This document shows positions 1 to 8,935 of a DNA stretch of 64,000 bases, piece after piece. Position 1 is the first letter of the stretch, and every line of letters starts with the position of its first letter. A program made the translations under genes and the position numbers. A model generated the notes under the pieces. The model saw nothing but the letters and a program-made list of their open reading frames with translations. It searched no databases and was not told the origin of the DNA. The DNA comes from Kitasatospora sp. NBC_00315 (GTDB lineage Bacteria; Actinomycetota; Actinomycetes; Streptomycetales; Streptomycetaceae), in assembly GCF_041435095.1 (NCBI RefSeq), contig NZ_CP108025.1, positions 4,712,001 to 4,776,000 of the forward strand. Direction: 5' to 3'.

Positions 1-65
1 GCCGTCGGGGAATGAGCCGCGGCTGACGCGTGTTCAGCGGTGGAGACAGGGAGCGGGTCTCTACC

Positions 66-84
66 GTTGACACGGTCCGTCAAC
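66..84. promoter_or_regulatory. inverted repeat upstream of the PPOX gene
   Basis: GTTGAC and GTCAAC form a perfect 6-bp inverted repeat around a 7-base spacer, about 40 bases before the GTG start at 123. The left arm also contains TTGACA, which could be a -35 element, but no convincing -10 follows. It may be a repressor site over a promoter; this is inference from symmetry and position. Confidence 0.3.
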
Positions 85-122
85 CCTCGACCCCGCTGTC
101 GAGCGAACGAGAAGAGGTCCCC

Positions 123-518
123 GTGTCCGTGCAGCTCTCCGACACCGCCAAGGCGCTGATCGACGGGAAGTCCTTCGCGGTGGTCGCCACCGTGCAGGAG
201 GACGGCAGCCCGCAGTCCTCGGTGGTCTGGGTCCGGCGGGAGGGCGACGATCTGCTGTTCTCCACGGTGGAGGGGCGCCGCAAGCACCTCAACATGGTTC
301 GCGACCCCCGTGTCTCGGTGGTCATCAACCCGCCGGAGAGTCCGTACACGTACCTGGAGTTCCGCGGTGAGGTCTCGCTCACCCGGGAGGGTGGCAAGGA
401 CCTGATCGACGAGCTCGCCCGCAAGTACCGCGGCGAGAGCGAATACCGCTACGACGGCCCCGATGACGTGCGCGTGGTCGTCCGGCTCACCCCCCGCAAG
501 GTGGTCGGGAACGCCTGA
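123..518 (+). CDS. PPOX-class F420/FMN-dependent oxidoreductase-like protein
   Basis: A 131-residue single-domain protein of the split-barrel pyridoxamine-5'-phosphate-oxidase-like fold. The N-terminal strand pattern (FAVVATVQEDGSPQSSVVW), the central RRKHLNMVRDPRVSVVI block and a C-terminal TPRKVV strand are typical of actinobacterial PPOX-class proteins, many of which use F420. The GTG at 123 is preferred because the homologous region starts with its MSVQLSDTAK; an upstream TTG/GTG extension would add low-complexity sequence. The substrate cannot be told from sequence. It stands alone, followed by a hairpin before cysS. Fold assignment is firm; F420 rather than FMN use is inference from the phylum. 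Confidence 0.75.
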   Translation: MSVQLSDTAKALIDGKSFAVVATVQEDGSPQSSVVWVRREGDDLLFSTVEGRRKHLNMVRDPRVSVVINPPESPYTYLEFRGEVSLTREGGKDLIDELARKYRGESEYRYDGPDDVRVVVRLTPRKVVGNA

Positions 519-523
519 GCGGA

Positions 524-549
524 GCGTGTCGCTCCGGTTGGCGACACGC
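524..549 (+). terminator. hairpin after the PPOX gene
   Basis: GCGTGTCGC and GCGACACGC pair perfectly around an 8-base loop, starting 6 bases after the stop codon. There is no T tract, as is common in streptomycetes. Confidence 0.55.
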
Positions 550-625
550 CTGTCATGACCCTGCGACGGGATTGACATCCCGGATTGTCGTGGGGCACCC
601 CTTGCTGCCCACTACGCTTGACGCT

Positions 626-2020
626 GTGAGCATTCGTCTGTACGACACCGACGCCCGCCAGGTACGCGACTTCGTCCCGCTTGTACCGGGTTGTGTCTCG
701 ATCTACCTGTGCGGCGCCACCGTCCAGGCACCACCGCACATCGGGCACATCCGGTCCGGCCTCAACTTCGACGTCATGCAGCGGTGGTTCGCCTACCGCG
801 GCTACCAGGTGACGTTCGTGCGCAACGTCACGGACATCGACGACAAGGTGATCGCCAAGGAGCGCGAGCTCGGCACGCCCTGGTGGCAGATCGCCTACGC
901 CAACGAGCGCGCCTTCAACGACGGCTACTCGGCGCTCGGCTGCCTGCCGCCGAGCGTGGAGCCGCGGGCCACCGGCCACGTCCCCGAGATGATCGAGATG
1001 ATGCAGGCGCTCATCGCCAAGGGGCACGCCTACGAGGCCCACGGCAACGTCTACTTCGACGTCAAGTCCTTCCCCGGCTATCTCGGGCTCTCCAACCAGA
1101 AGATCGACAGCCTCCGCCAGCCGGCGGGCGAGGGCGAGACCGGCAAGCGCGACCACCGCGACTTCGCGATGTGGAAGTCCGTGAAGCCGGGTGAGCCGAG
1201 CTGGCACACCCCCTGGGGCAGCGGCCGGCCCGGCTGGCACCTGGAGTGCTCCGCCATGGCGCACAAGTACCTCGGCGGGGCCTTCGACATCCACGGCGGC
1301 GGGATCGACCTGATCTTCCCGCACCACGAGAACGAGATCGCCCAGTCGAAGGCGTTCGGCGACGACTTCGCCAACTTCTGGGTGCACAACGCCTGGGTCA
1401 CCATGAGCGGCGAGAAGATGAGCAAGTCGCTCGGCAACTCGGTGCTGGTCTCGGAGATGGTCGCCCGCTGGCGCCCGATCGTGCTCCGGTACTACCTGGC
1501 GGCCCCGCACTACCGCTCGACCATCGAGTACAGCGAGGAGTCGCTGCGCGAGGCCGAGGCCGGCTTCGGTCGGATCGAGGGCTTCGTCCAGCGGGTCGTG
1601 GAACGCTGCGGGCCCGTCGAGGCGGCGCCCGAGGTGCCGCCGGCCTTCGCCGAGGCGATGGACGACGACCTGGGCGTTCCGCAGGCGCTCGCCATCGTGC
1701 ACACCGCCGTCCGGCAGGGGAACAGCGCGCTGACGGCGGACGACAAGGAGAACGCGGTAGCACGTTTGGCCGAGGTCCGTGCGATGCTCGGAGTGCTGGG
1801 TCTCGACCCGCTCGACCCGCACTGGGCCGGCGCGGAGCGCGGCGAGGACCTCCACGGCGTGGTCGACTCGCTGGTCCGGCTGGTCCTGGACCAGCGGCAG
1901 GCGGCCCGGGCGCGCAAGGACTTCGCCACCGCGGACGCCATCCGCGACCAGCTCGGCCTGGCCGGGCTGGTGATCGAGGACACCCCGTCCGGCCCGCGCT
2001 GGACGATCGGCAACCCGTAG
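626..2020 (+). CDS. cysS: cysteinyl-tRNA synthetase
   Basis: Charges tRNA-Cys with cysteine in the cytosol. The 464-residue product has the class I signature HIGH at residues 38-41 (PPHIGHIRSG), KMSKS at about 264-268, the zinc-ligand region starting at C29, and GWHLECSAM in the catalytic core. Length fits CysS. The paralogous mycothiol ligase MshC is shorter and has a different KMSKS-region context, and the long C-terminal helical anticodon domain here supports CysS. The start is the GTG at 626, aligned with the usual N terminus (SIRLYDT); the frame is open further upstream only through a TTG. Followed after about 200 bases by the rRNA methyltransferase gene, an order common in streptomycetes. 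Confidence 0.95.
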   Translation: MSIRLYDTDARQVRDFVPLVPGCVSIYLCGATVQAPPHIGHIRSGLNFDVMQRWFAYRGYQVTFVRNVTDIDDKVIAKERELGTPWWQIAYANERAFNDGYSALGCLPPSVEPRATGHVPEMIEMMQALIAKGHAYEAHGNVYFDVKSFPGYLGLSNQKIDSLRQPAGEGETGKRDHRDFAMWKSVKPGEPSWHTPWGSGRPGWHLECSAMAHKYLGGAFDIHGGGIDLIFPHHENEIAQSKAFGDDFANFWVHNAWVTMSGEKMSKSLGNSVLVSEMVARWRPIVLRYYLAAPHYRSTIEYSEESLREAEAGFGRIEGFVQRVVERCGPVEAAPEVPPAFAEAMDDDLGVPQALAIVHTAVRQGNSALTADDKENAVARLAEVRAMLGVLGLDPLDPHWAGAERGEDLHGVVDSLVRLVLDQRQAARARKDFATADAIRDQLGLAGLVIEDTPSGPRWTIGNP

Positions 2021-2226
2021 CACGCGGGCCCGCGAGTCGCGGAAACCCGTCACACTTGGTAACCAGTAACCCCTTCCCAGGGGTGAGGGTGGGCCGTACC
2101 GGACCGGTACGGCCCTCCCTCCTTGTCCGGCCGACCGGGATTCTCCCGCCGGCCGGACGAGGAGGGCCCACGCAGGACGAAGAGCATGTCGCAGTGAGGC
2201 ATGCCGGACAGACAGGAAGTAAGGCC

Positions 2227-3222
2227 ATGGCCGGCAACAGTGCACGCAGGAACCGCCGCAACCCCGGGTCGAAGAAGGGCGCGAGTGTCGGTACCGGCGG
2301 CCACAGCCGGAAGGCACTGCAGGGCAAGGGTCCGACGCCGCCCGCCTCGGCGCGCAAGGGCCACGTCAAGCAGCGGCAGGCCAACGCGGCCGTCAAGCGC
2401 GAGATGGACGCCAAGTCCCGGGCCGGCATGCGCCGCAGCGGCGGCGGCGGCCGTGGCGGCCGTGGCGGCGCCGGCGCCGCCGAGCTGGTCGTGGGCCGCA
2501 ACTCGGTGGTCGAGGCGCTGCAGGGCGGCGTGCCCGCCACCGCGCTCTACGTCATGCAGTTCATCGACACCGACGACCGGGTCCGCGAGGCCTTCCAGGC
2601 CGCCAACGAGCGGGGCATCCCGCTGATGGAGGCCCCGCGCGCGCAGCTGGACCAGATGACCAGCGGCCTGAACCACCAGGGCCTGGTGCTGCAGGTGCCG
2701 CCGTACGAGTACGCGCACCCGGAGGACCTGCTGGGTGTCGCGGCCGACCTCGGCCAGGACGCGCTGATCATGGCACTGGACGGCGTGACGGACTCCCGCA
2801 ACCTCGGCGCGGTGGTCCGCTCCGCCGCCGCCTTCGGCGCGCACGGCGTGGTCATCCCCGAGCGTCGGGCGGCCGGTATGACGGCGGGCGCCTGGAAGAC
2901 CTCCTCGGGTGCGGCGGCGCGCCTGCAGGTGGCACGCGCCACCAACCTGACCCGCGCGCTGGAGGCGTACCAGAAGGCCGGCTGCCTGGTGGTCGGCCTG
3001 GCCGCCGACGGCGAGTCCGAGGTCGGTGACCTGGAGGCGCTCACCGGGCCGGTCGTCGTCGTCGCGGGCAGCGAGGGCAAGGGTCTGTCCCGCCTGGTCT
3101 CGGAGACCTGTGACATCCGGGTGCGGATCCCGATGCCGGGTGCCACCGAGTCGCTGAACGCCGGTGTCGCGGCGGGCATCGTGCTCTACGAGGCGGCCCG
3201 TCTGCGGTCCCGCACGTCCTGA
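2227..3222 (+). CDS. rlmB: 23S rRNA (guanosine-2'-O-)-methyltransferase RlmB-type (SpoU/TrmH family)
   Basis: Transfers a methyl group from SAM to a ribose 2'-OH of 23S rRNA. The 331-residue protein has a basic, disordered N-terminal tail (residues 1-85, rich in K/R/G, ending in a GGRGGRGG run), a substrate-binding domain beginning VVGRNSVVEAL, and a SPOUT knot domain with the three family motifs: TDSRNLGAVVRSAAAFGAHGV, VVAGSEGKGLSRL and IPMPGATESLNAGVAAGI. The basic tail is common in actinobacterial members and probably contacts rRNA. The family is certain; the exact target base is inferred from RlmB homology. A strong hairpin follows. Confidence 0.9.
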   Translation: MAGNSARRNRRNPGSKKGASVGTGGHSRKALQGKGPTPPASARKGHVKQRQANAAVKREMDAKSRAGMRRSGGGGRGGRGGAGAAELVVGRNSVVEALQGGVPATALYVMQFIDTDDRVREAFQAANERGIPLMEAPRAQLDQMTSGLNHQGLVLQVPPYEYAHPEDLLGVAADLGQDALIMALDGVTDSRNLGAVVRSAAAFGAHGVVIPERRAAGMTAGAWKTSSGAAARLQVARATNLTRALEAYQKAGCLVVGLAADGESEVGDLEALTGPVVVVAGSEGKGLSRLVSETCDIRVRIPMPGATESLNAGVAAGIVLYEAARLRSRTS

Positions 3223-3240
3223 CCTGTACAGGTTTGAGTG

Positions 3241-3275
3241 AAAGCGATCGGGCCCGATCGGGCTCGATCGCTTTT
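3241..3275 (+). terminator. Rho-independent-like terminator after rlmB
   Basis: AAAGCGATCG pairs with CGATCGCTTT, with the nested palindrome GCCCGATCGGGC between them, followed by a short T run. It lies 18 bases after the rlmB stop. Confidence 0.8.
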
Positions 3276-3352
3276 CTCATGATCACTTCAAGTGGCCGCC
3301 AAGAATCCACCCGGGAGAGTGTCCTAATCGGCCGTCACCCGGTTAGACGGGT

Positions 3353-4993
3353 GTGGACACCAGAACACCTCGGTTCCCCGGGCAGGGCGGCGCGGCGGGG
3401 ATAGATTCCGGCCCCGGTCTCAACACGGTCAAGGTACCGTCCGACCCCGCCCGGCTGAGCAGCACCCAGGCGAGCTTCCGGCTCAGACTCGGCGCCCCCG
3501 TGGCGCCGCTGATCGACGCCCCTACCGACCTGCTGTCGTACGGCGCCGCCTTCGGCGACCCGTACGCGAGCCAGGGCTTCATCCGGCGGCCGCTGGTCAC
3601 CCCGCAGGTGGTGGTCGACAGTGCCGACGCCCCCCTGCTCGCGGGGGCGGCCGTCGGCGCGCCCCGGCGCAAGGGGCGGGTCACCGCCGTCACCTGGACG
3701 GGCCAGGCCGCGCCCGGCGACGTCGCGGCCACCCGGCTGCTGGACGCCGTCCGGCTCAGCACCGTGCCCGCCCCGGCCGGCGCCGGCCGGGGGCCCTCCG
3801 GCGCCCTGGCGGAGGACGACACCCAGGTGATCCAGCCGTACGGCGGATCGGCGACCGTGCCCCGGCAGACCGGCTCCCCGCAGGCGGGCCGCGGCAGCAC
3901 CCGCCCGGAGCCGAAGGCCTGGAGCCCGGCCGGCGAGCTGCCCGAGGTCACCGCGGCGGCGGCCGGGGACTCCCGGCACGCCCGGTACCCGGGCCGCCGG
4001 GTCGACCTCGGCCTGGTCCTGCTCCCGCTGCGGGTGGTCCTCGGATCGCTGTCCGTCTTCGCCGGGTTCAGCAAGCTCTGCAACCCGGTGTACTTCGACG
4101 GCGGCGACCGCGGCTCGATGATGCGCTGGCTCGCCTCGCTGCACCCCTGGGGGGTCGCCGAGCCACTGCTGAACTTCGCCATGGCCCACCCGGTCGGAGC
4201 CGGCCTCGGGGTCGCCTTCACCGAGATCGTGGTCGGCGTGCTGTCCATCCTCGGCCTCTGGCAGCGGTTCGCGGCCGGCGCCGCCATGCTGCTCTCCGCC
4301 GCGCTGCTGTTCACGGTCAGCTGGCGGGCCGTGCCGGTCTACGACACCCCCGACCTGATCTTCCTGGTGGCCTGGAGCCCCCTGCTGATCGCCGGCGCGC
4401 CGTTCGGCTCGCTGGACGGGCGGCTGGCGCTGGAGGCCTGGCGGCGCCACGGCGCCGGCGCACCGGGCGCTTTGCGGCGGCGGGTCCTGCGCCGGGGCGC
4501 CGTGATCACCTCGCTGGTGGTGGGGCTCACCCTGCTGCTTGGGTCGATGCTCGGCGCGGCCGTCCGTACCGGCGGCCGCCCGGATCCGCGACCGGCCGGT
4601 CCGGACAGCGACTACGGCACACCGGTCTGGCCGGGTGGCGCCTCGGCGAAGCCGAGCACCCCGTCGACGCCGTCCGCCAAGCCGTCGCCCTCGGCGTCGC
4701 ACTCGCCCAGTGCGGGTGCCACGCCCTCCGGCGGGGCGTCACCGAAGGGGAGTCCGAGCGCCAAGCCGAGGGCGGGCAAGTCCGACGCCCCGTCGACCGC
4801 CGCCTCGAACCCGCCCGCCAAGACCACGCCCAGCGGTCGCAGCACCGCTCCGGGCGGGGCGGCGTCCAAGCCCAGCCCGTCCAGCAGCGGCGGCCTGCTC
4901 GGCGGCGTCCTGGGCAGCGGCCCGCTGGCCGAGCTGCCCAGCGGCCTGGGCGCCCAGGGTCGGCAGCAGCCGGGCGCGGGGACGTCGACCTGA
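3353..4993 (+). CDS. DoxX-family membrane protein with long N-terminal and Ser/Pro-rich C-terminal tails
   Basis: A 546-residue protein. Residues 1 to about 220 are hydrophilic and predicted cytoplasmic. A four-helix DoxX-type membrane domain follows (about 225-360; VVLGSLSVFAGFSKLCNP, VGAGLGVAFTEIVVGVLSILGLW, AAMLLSAALLFTVSW, LIFLVAWSPLLIAG), then another helix (AVITSLVVGLTLLLGSML) and an extracytoplasmic tail of about 130 residues dominated by Ser, Pro, Ala, Lys and Gly. DoxX proteins are linked to thiosulfate/thiol redox handling in some bacteria, but the activity here is unknown. The GTG at 3353 lies 2 bases from another GTG out of frame. Streptomycete genomes often carry such a gene downstream of rlmB. 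Confidence 0.75.
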   Translation: MDTRTPRFPGQGGAAGIDSGPGLNTVKVPSDPARLSSTQASFRLRLGAPVAPLIDAPTDLLSYGAAFGDPYASQGFIRRPLVTPQVVVDSADAPLLAGAAVGAPRRKGRVTAVTWTGQAAPGDVAATRLLDAVRLSTVPAPAGAGRGPSGALAEDDTQVIQPYGGSATVPRQTGSPQAGRGSTRPEPKAWSPAGELPEVTAAAAGDSRHARYPGRRVDLGLVLLPLRVVLGSLSVFAGFSKLCNPVYFDGGDRGSMMRWLASLHPWGVAEPLLNFAMAHPVGAGLGVAFTEIVVGVLSILGLWQRFAAGAAMLLSAALLFTVSWRAVPVYDTPDLIFLVAWSPLLIAGAPFGSLDGRLALEAWRRHGAGAPGALRRRVLRRGAVITSLVVGLTLLLGSMLGAAVRTGGRPDPRPAGPDSDYGTPVWPGGASAKPSTPSTPSAKPSPSASHSPSAGATPSGGASPKGSPSAKPRAGKSDAPSTAASNPPAKTTPSGRSTAPGGAASKPSPSSSGGLLGGVLGSGPLAELPSGLGAQGRQQPGAGTST

Positions 4994-5047
4994 CGGATCC
5001 ATCCCCCGGCGGCGCCGCCTTCGTGACGGCCCGCCACGGACCGACGA

Positions 5048-5088
5048 CGAGCCGGCCGGACACCCCTCGGGGGCGTCCGGCCGGCTCG
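5048..5088. terminator. strong bidirectional hairpin
   Basis: CGAGCCGGCCGGAC and GTCCGGCCGGCTCG form a perfect 14-bp stem around a 13-base loop. It lies between the convergent DoxX gene (+) and nucleotidyltransferase gene (-) and could stop transcription from both sides. Confidence 0.75.
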
Positions 5089-5144
5089 CTCGTTGTGGCG
5101 CCCGTGGCGGGCCGCCGGGCGTCCCGTCGCCGGTCCGTGCGGTG

Positions 5145-5225
5145 TCCTGCGGGTCGTCCTGCCCGTGGTCCTGCCTGGCGTCCTGCGGGTCGTCCTGCCC
5201 GTGGTCCTGCCTGGCGTCCTGCGGG
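5145..5225. repeat. 36-bp tandem repeat, about 2.25 copies
   Basis: Two identical 36-base units (5145-5180 and 5181-5216) and the first 9 bases of a third. The unit itself consists of variants of a shorter motif, TCCTGC followed by GGG, CCG or CTGGCG. It ends 4 bases before the stop of the minus-strand nucleotidyltransferase gene, so it is transcribed as that gene's 3' untranslated end. Confidence 0.9.
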
Positions 5226-5229
5226 GGGG

Positions 5230-5982
5230 TCAGCGCGCCCCGGCGCCCGCGCCGGACGCCAGTTCCTTGGCGGCCTCGGTGAGGTCCTTGGCGGTGTCGA
5301 TGGCCCGCCAGTAGACGCCCTGGGGGAGCTGGTAGCCCGCCAGCCGCTTGCCTCGCGCCAGTTGGGGGAAGGTCGTCCGCTCGTGGTCCCCGACGTCCGG
5401 CAGGAGCGCGGCGAACTCGGGGCTGAAGACGTACAGGCCGGCGTTGATCAGGAACGGCGACGGCGGTGCCTCGATGAAGTCCAGGACGTTGCCGAACTGA
5501 TCGGTCTCCACGGCGCCCCACGGGATCCGCGGACGGGCCAGCGCGAGCGTCGCGACGGCGTCCCGCTCGTGGTGGAAGGCCGCCATGTCGCGCAGGCTGA
5601 AACGGGTCCAGATGTCGCCGTTGGTGGCGTACCAGGGCTCGTCCGGGCGCGGCAGGGCGCGGGCGGCGTACTTGAGCCCGCCGCCCCGGCCCAGCGGCTC
5701 GTTCTCCACCACGGTGCTGACGTTCAGCGGCAGGTCGGCCTGGTCGAGCCACTCCTGCAGCACCTCGGCCAGATGGCCGCAGGAGATCACCGCGTCCGTC
5801 ACCCCCTCGGCCGCCAGCCAGGCCAGCTGGTGCCCGACGATCGGGGTGCCGGTGCCGGGGATCTCCACCAGCGGCTTCGGGCGGTCGTCGGTGTAGGGGC
5901 GCAGTCGGGAGCCCTGCCCGCCGGCCAGGATCACTGCCTGGGTGACGGTGGACGCGACGAGGTGGGCTGAGTCAGCGGTCAT
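5230..5982 (-). CDS. sugar-phosphate nucleotidyltransferase
   Basis: A 250-residue nucleotidyltransferase of the glucose-1-phosphate thymidylyltransferase/mannose-1-phosphate guanylyltransferase superfamily, making NDP-sugars. Residues 16-34 carry the signature AVILAGGQGSRLRPYT..RPKPL, and YATNGDIW is the metal-binding region. It is short: the C-terminal left-handed beta-helix of bifunctional members is absent. Nucleotide and sugar specificity cannot be assigned by eye. It is not flanked by other sugar genes. The tandem repeat sits at its 3' end. Confidence 0.8.
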   Translation of the reverse strand: MTADSAHLVASTVTQAVILAGGQGSRLRPYTDDRPKPLVEIPGTGTPIVGHQLAWLAAEGVTDAVISCGHLAEVLQEWLDQADLPLNVSTVVENEPLGRGGGLKYAARALPRPDEPWYATNGDIWTRFSLRDMAAFHHERDAVATLALARPRIPWGAVETDQFGNVLDFIEAPPSPFLINAGLYVFSPEFAALLPDVGDHERTTFPQLARGKRLAGYQLPQGVYWRAIDTAKDLTEAAKELASGAGAGAR

Positions 5983-6230
5983 GCGGTAACCATAGATCCG
6001 CGCGCGGCCGGAGCCGCGGCAGTGCGGCGGGCGCCGACGCCTGCCGGCGCCAGGAGGGGAGCGCAGGTGCCGGGGTCGCCGTGCGGTGCTGCGGCGTGGA
6101 GCGGTGGTGCGGCGCGCAAGCGGGCGCGCCGACGGACGGGGGTGGGCCGACGGGCGGTCGGCAGGCCCGCGCGGGCGGGCGGCGCGTGTGGGCTGCCGGG
6201 TGGGCGCTGCCGGGGTTCGGTCCGCCGAGC

Positions 6231-6674
6231 TCAGCCGGTGGCGCCGGAGGCGAACGAGCCGTCGCAGACCGGGCGCGCGAAGGAACGTGCCCGCTGGACG
6301 TCGCCCTGGTACTTGCGCACCGCCGCCTTGCCCAGATCCACCGCGAGCGAGCTGCAGTAGGGCGTGAGAGACGGCTTCTCGCGCATCGTGCGCTCCAGCA
6401 GGTCGAGCGCGGTACCGGGGTTGTTGGCGCGGAGCTCGTCCAGGAGGTCGGCGCGCAGGGCGTCCTGCGGGGCGAGGCCCTGTCCGGAGGTGTTACCGGC
6501 GGCGGCGCGCCCGATACCGGCGCCGTCGTTGCTCGACGCCGCGACCACCTGCTGGTCGAGCGAGGTCGGCGGGGCCCAGGGCACCCGGGTCACGGCGAGG
6601 GTACCGGTGGTCACCAGGATCACGGGCAGGGTGAGGGCTACGGTCTGGCCGATGCGGCGAACAAGCTGATTCAC
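6231..6674 (-). CDS. small secreted or membrane-anchored protein of unknown function
   Basis: A 147-residue protein with a basic N terminus followed by one hydrophobic segment (TVALTLPVILVTTGTLAV), so an uncleaved anchor or signal peptide. The remainder is helical and polar and contains two Cys (PYCSSL and PVCDGS) that could form a disulfide outside the membrane. No domain was recognised. It lies between the nucleotidyltransferase gene and msiK on the same strand but is separated from msiK by about 300 bases and a terminator, so it has its own promoter. Confidence 0.6.
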   Translation of the reverse strand: MNQLVRRIGQTVALTLPVILVTTGTLAVTRVPWAPPTSLDQQVVAASSNDGAGIGRAAAGNTSGQGLAPQDALRADLLDELRANNPGTALDLLERTMREKPSLTPYCSSLAVDLGKAAVRKYQGDVQRARSFARPVCDGSFASGATG

Positions 6675-6889
6675 GCTCAGGAGCGTAGCGCTGGGTATGT
6701 CCGATATCGCACTCCGTTACCCCAACGAGTGACGCGTGTCCCGATTCGTCCCGCCACCGTGTTGACGTGCGGGCTCGATCGCTCGGACGGGCTTTCGGCA
6801 CCGGCGTGCCCCGGTGCCGGCTCCTCGGCCGGGGTGGCCGCGCAGGTGGCCCGGTGCCGACGCCTGCGCGAGCGCGTCCGGGTACGACC

Positions 6890-6921
6890 GAGCCCTGCCG
6901 GACCGCCGTCCGGCAGGGCTC
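6890..6921 (-). terminator. terminator of msiK
   Basis: GAGCCCTGCCGGAC pairs with GTCCGGCAGGGCTC around a 4-base loop, about 60 bases after the msiK stop. The rest of 6675-6982 holds no gene that I can support; the part next to 6674 should contain the promoter of the small secreted protein. Confidence 0.8.
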
Positions 6922-6982
6922 AGTCGTCTGTGGAGCTGTCAATCTGTCGCGCTGTGAGCTTCGGCGTGGGACGCCGGAGGGC

Positions 6983-8074
<1,092 letters not shown>

Positions 8075-8153
8075 GACTGTGCTCTCCTTCACCGGCAGGA
8101 ACGTGCCGGACGATCCGAGTAAAGGGCAAAAGTGCCTGTTTCACCGGCTCGCC

Positions 8154-8169
8154 AGTGGTCTCAACCACC
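8154..8169. promoter_or_regulatory. candidate DasR-responsive element upstream of msiK
   Basis: AGTGGTCTCAACCACC matches 13 of 16 positions of the dre consensus AGTGGTCTAGACCACT as I recall it, and keeps the palindromic arms. It lies 80 bases upstream of the msiK start. DasR is the GntR-family repressor of N-acetylglucosamine and chitin use. Assignment is by eye, not tested. Confidence 0.5.
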
Positions 8170-8391
8170 GTCCGAGCCGACTCCCGGCGACGCTACCTGC
8201 ACGTCCGGCGCTTGTCAGCCCCCCACCGCCCCCGACTTCGGCATCGGTTCGGTCACGCCCCGCCCGCCCGCGGCCGCCCGATCCGGGCTCCCGCCCCACC
8301 GAATCGCTCACCGTATTTGCGGACAGCGCCCCACCCCGGCCCGGTAGACTGCCACCCGGTGCCGCCGTGGTCCGCCGCGGACGGTCACCGT

Positions 8392-8465
8392 GCCTCCTTA
8401 GCTCAGTTGGCCAGAGCACCGCTCTTGTAAAGCGGGGGTCGTCGGTTCGAACCCGACAGGGGGCT
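8392..8465 (+). tRNA. tRNA-Thr (anticodon TGT)
   Basis: A full cloverleaf can be drawn. The acceptor stem is GCCTCCT/AGGGGGC with one T-G pair, the anticodon stem CCGCT/AGCGG carries loop CTTGTAA with anticodon TGT at 8426-8428, and the T arm contains GGTTCGAACCC. The discriminator is T8465, and CCA is not encoded. It reads ACA and, with wobble, ACG threonine codons. A small hairpin at 8476-8491 (CACGTC/GACGTG) may terminate it. Confidence 0.96.
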
Positions 8466-8467
8466 CA

Positions 8468-8935
8468 ACGCACGACACGTCGCGAGACGTGCTCAGGGCC
8501 AGGCCACCGAGGTGATCCCGGGGACTGGCCCTTCATGGTTCCCGGGTCCGATCGGACGACTGCTCGGCTCCCGCCGCGGGCGTGCCAGAAGCCGCTGTGG
8601 GAACGTCCTGGCCGGGTTCCTTCGGACCGTCGGCTCGAGGTGCAGCCGGAGCTGGTGGTGGCTTCGACCTCGCGATCCCCCGACCACTGGTCTCCGGTGG
8701 CTCCGGCTTCACTCGGCCGGCGTCCGGACCGGACGAGGACGGTCGGGTCAAGCAGGTCGTCGAGGCCCGGGGACGGCGGCGGGTAGGAGTTCACGAAGAC
8801 CGCGGCGGGCCTGTTCGGCGCGGTAGCTCGGCGCGACCTGGCGAAGGGCGCCCGGGCCGCGGAGCCTCGTATGTGCCATCAGTGGGCGAGGAGCCCGGCC
8901 GGTCGCAGCGGTATCGATCCGGGGGATCCGGCACG
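8468..8935. other. gene-poor stretch between tRNA-Thr and the methyltransferase gene
   Basis: No reading frame here has both plausible codon bias and a recognisable protein. The region begins with a weak hairpin behind the tRNA and ends at the stop of the restriction-modification operon. I looked for a copy of the tRNA 3' end as an attachment site and saw none. Confidence 0.5.

Noticed and set aside
626..2020. Mycothiol ligase MshC instead of CysS
   Set aside because: Length, KMSKS context and the full C-terminal anticodon domain fit CysS.
8465..8794. Minus-strand 109-codon frame next to the tRNA
   Set aside because: Low-complexity Ser/Arg/Pro composition and it runs up to the tRNA; no support as a gene.
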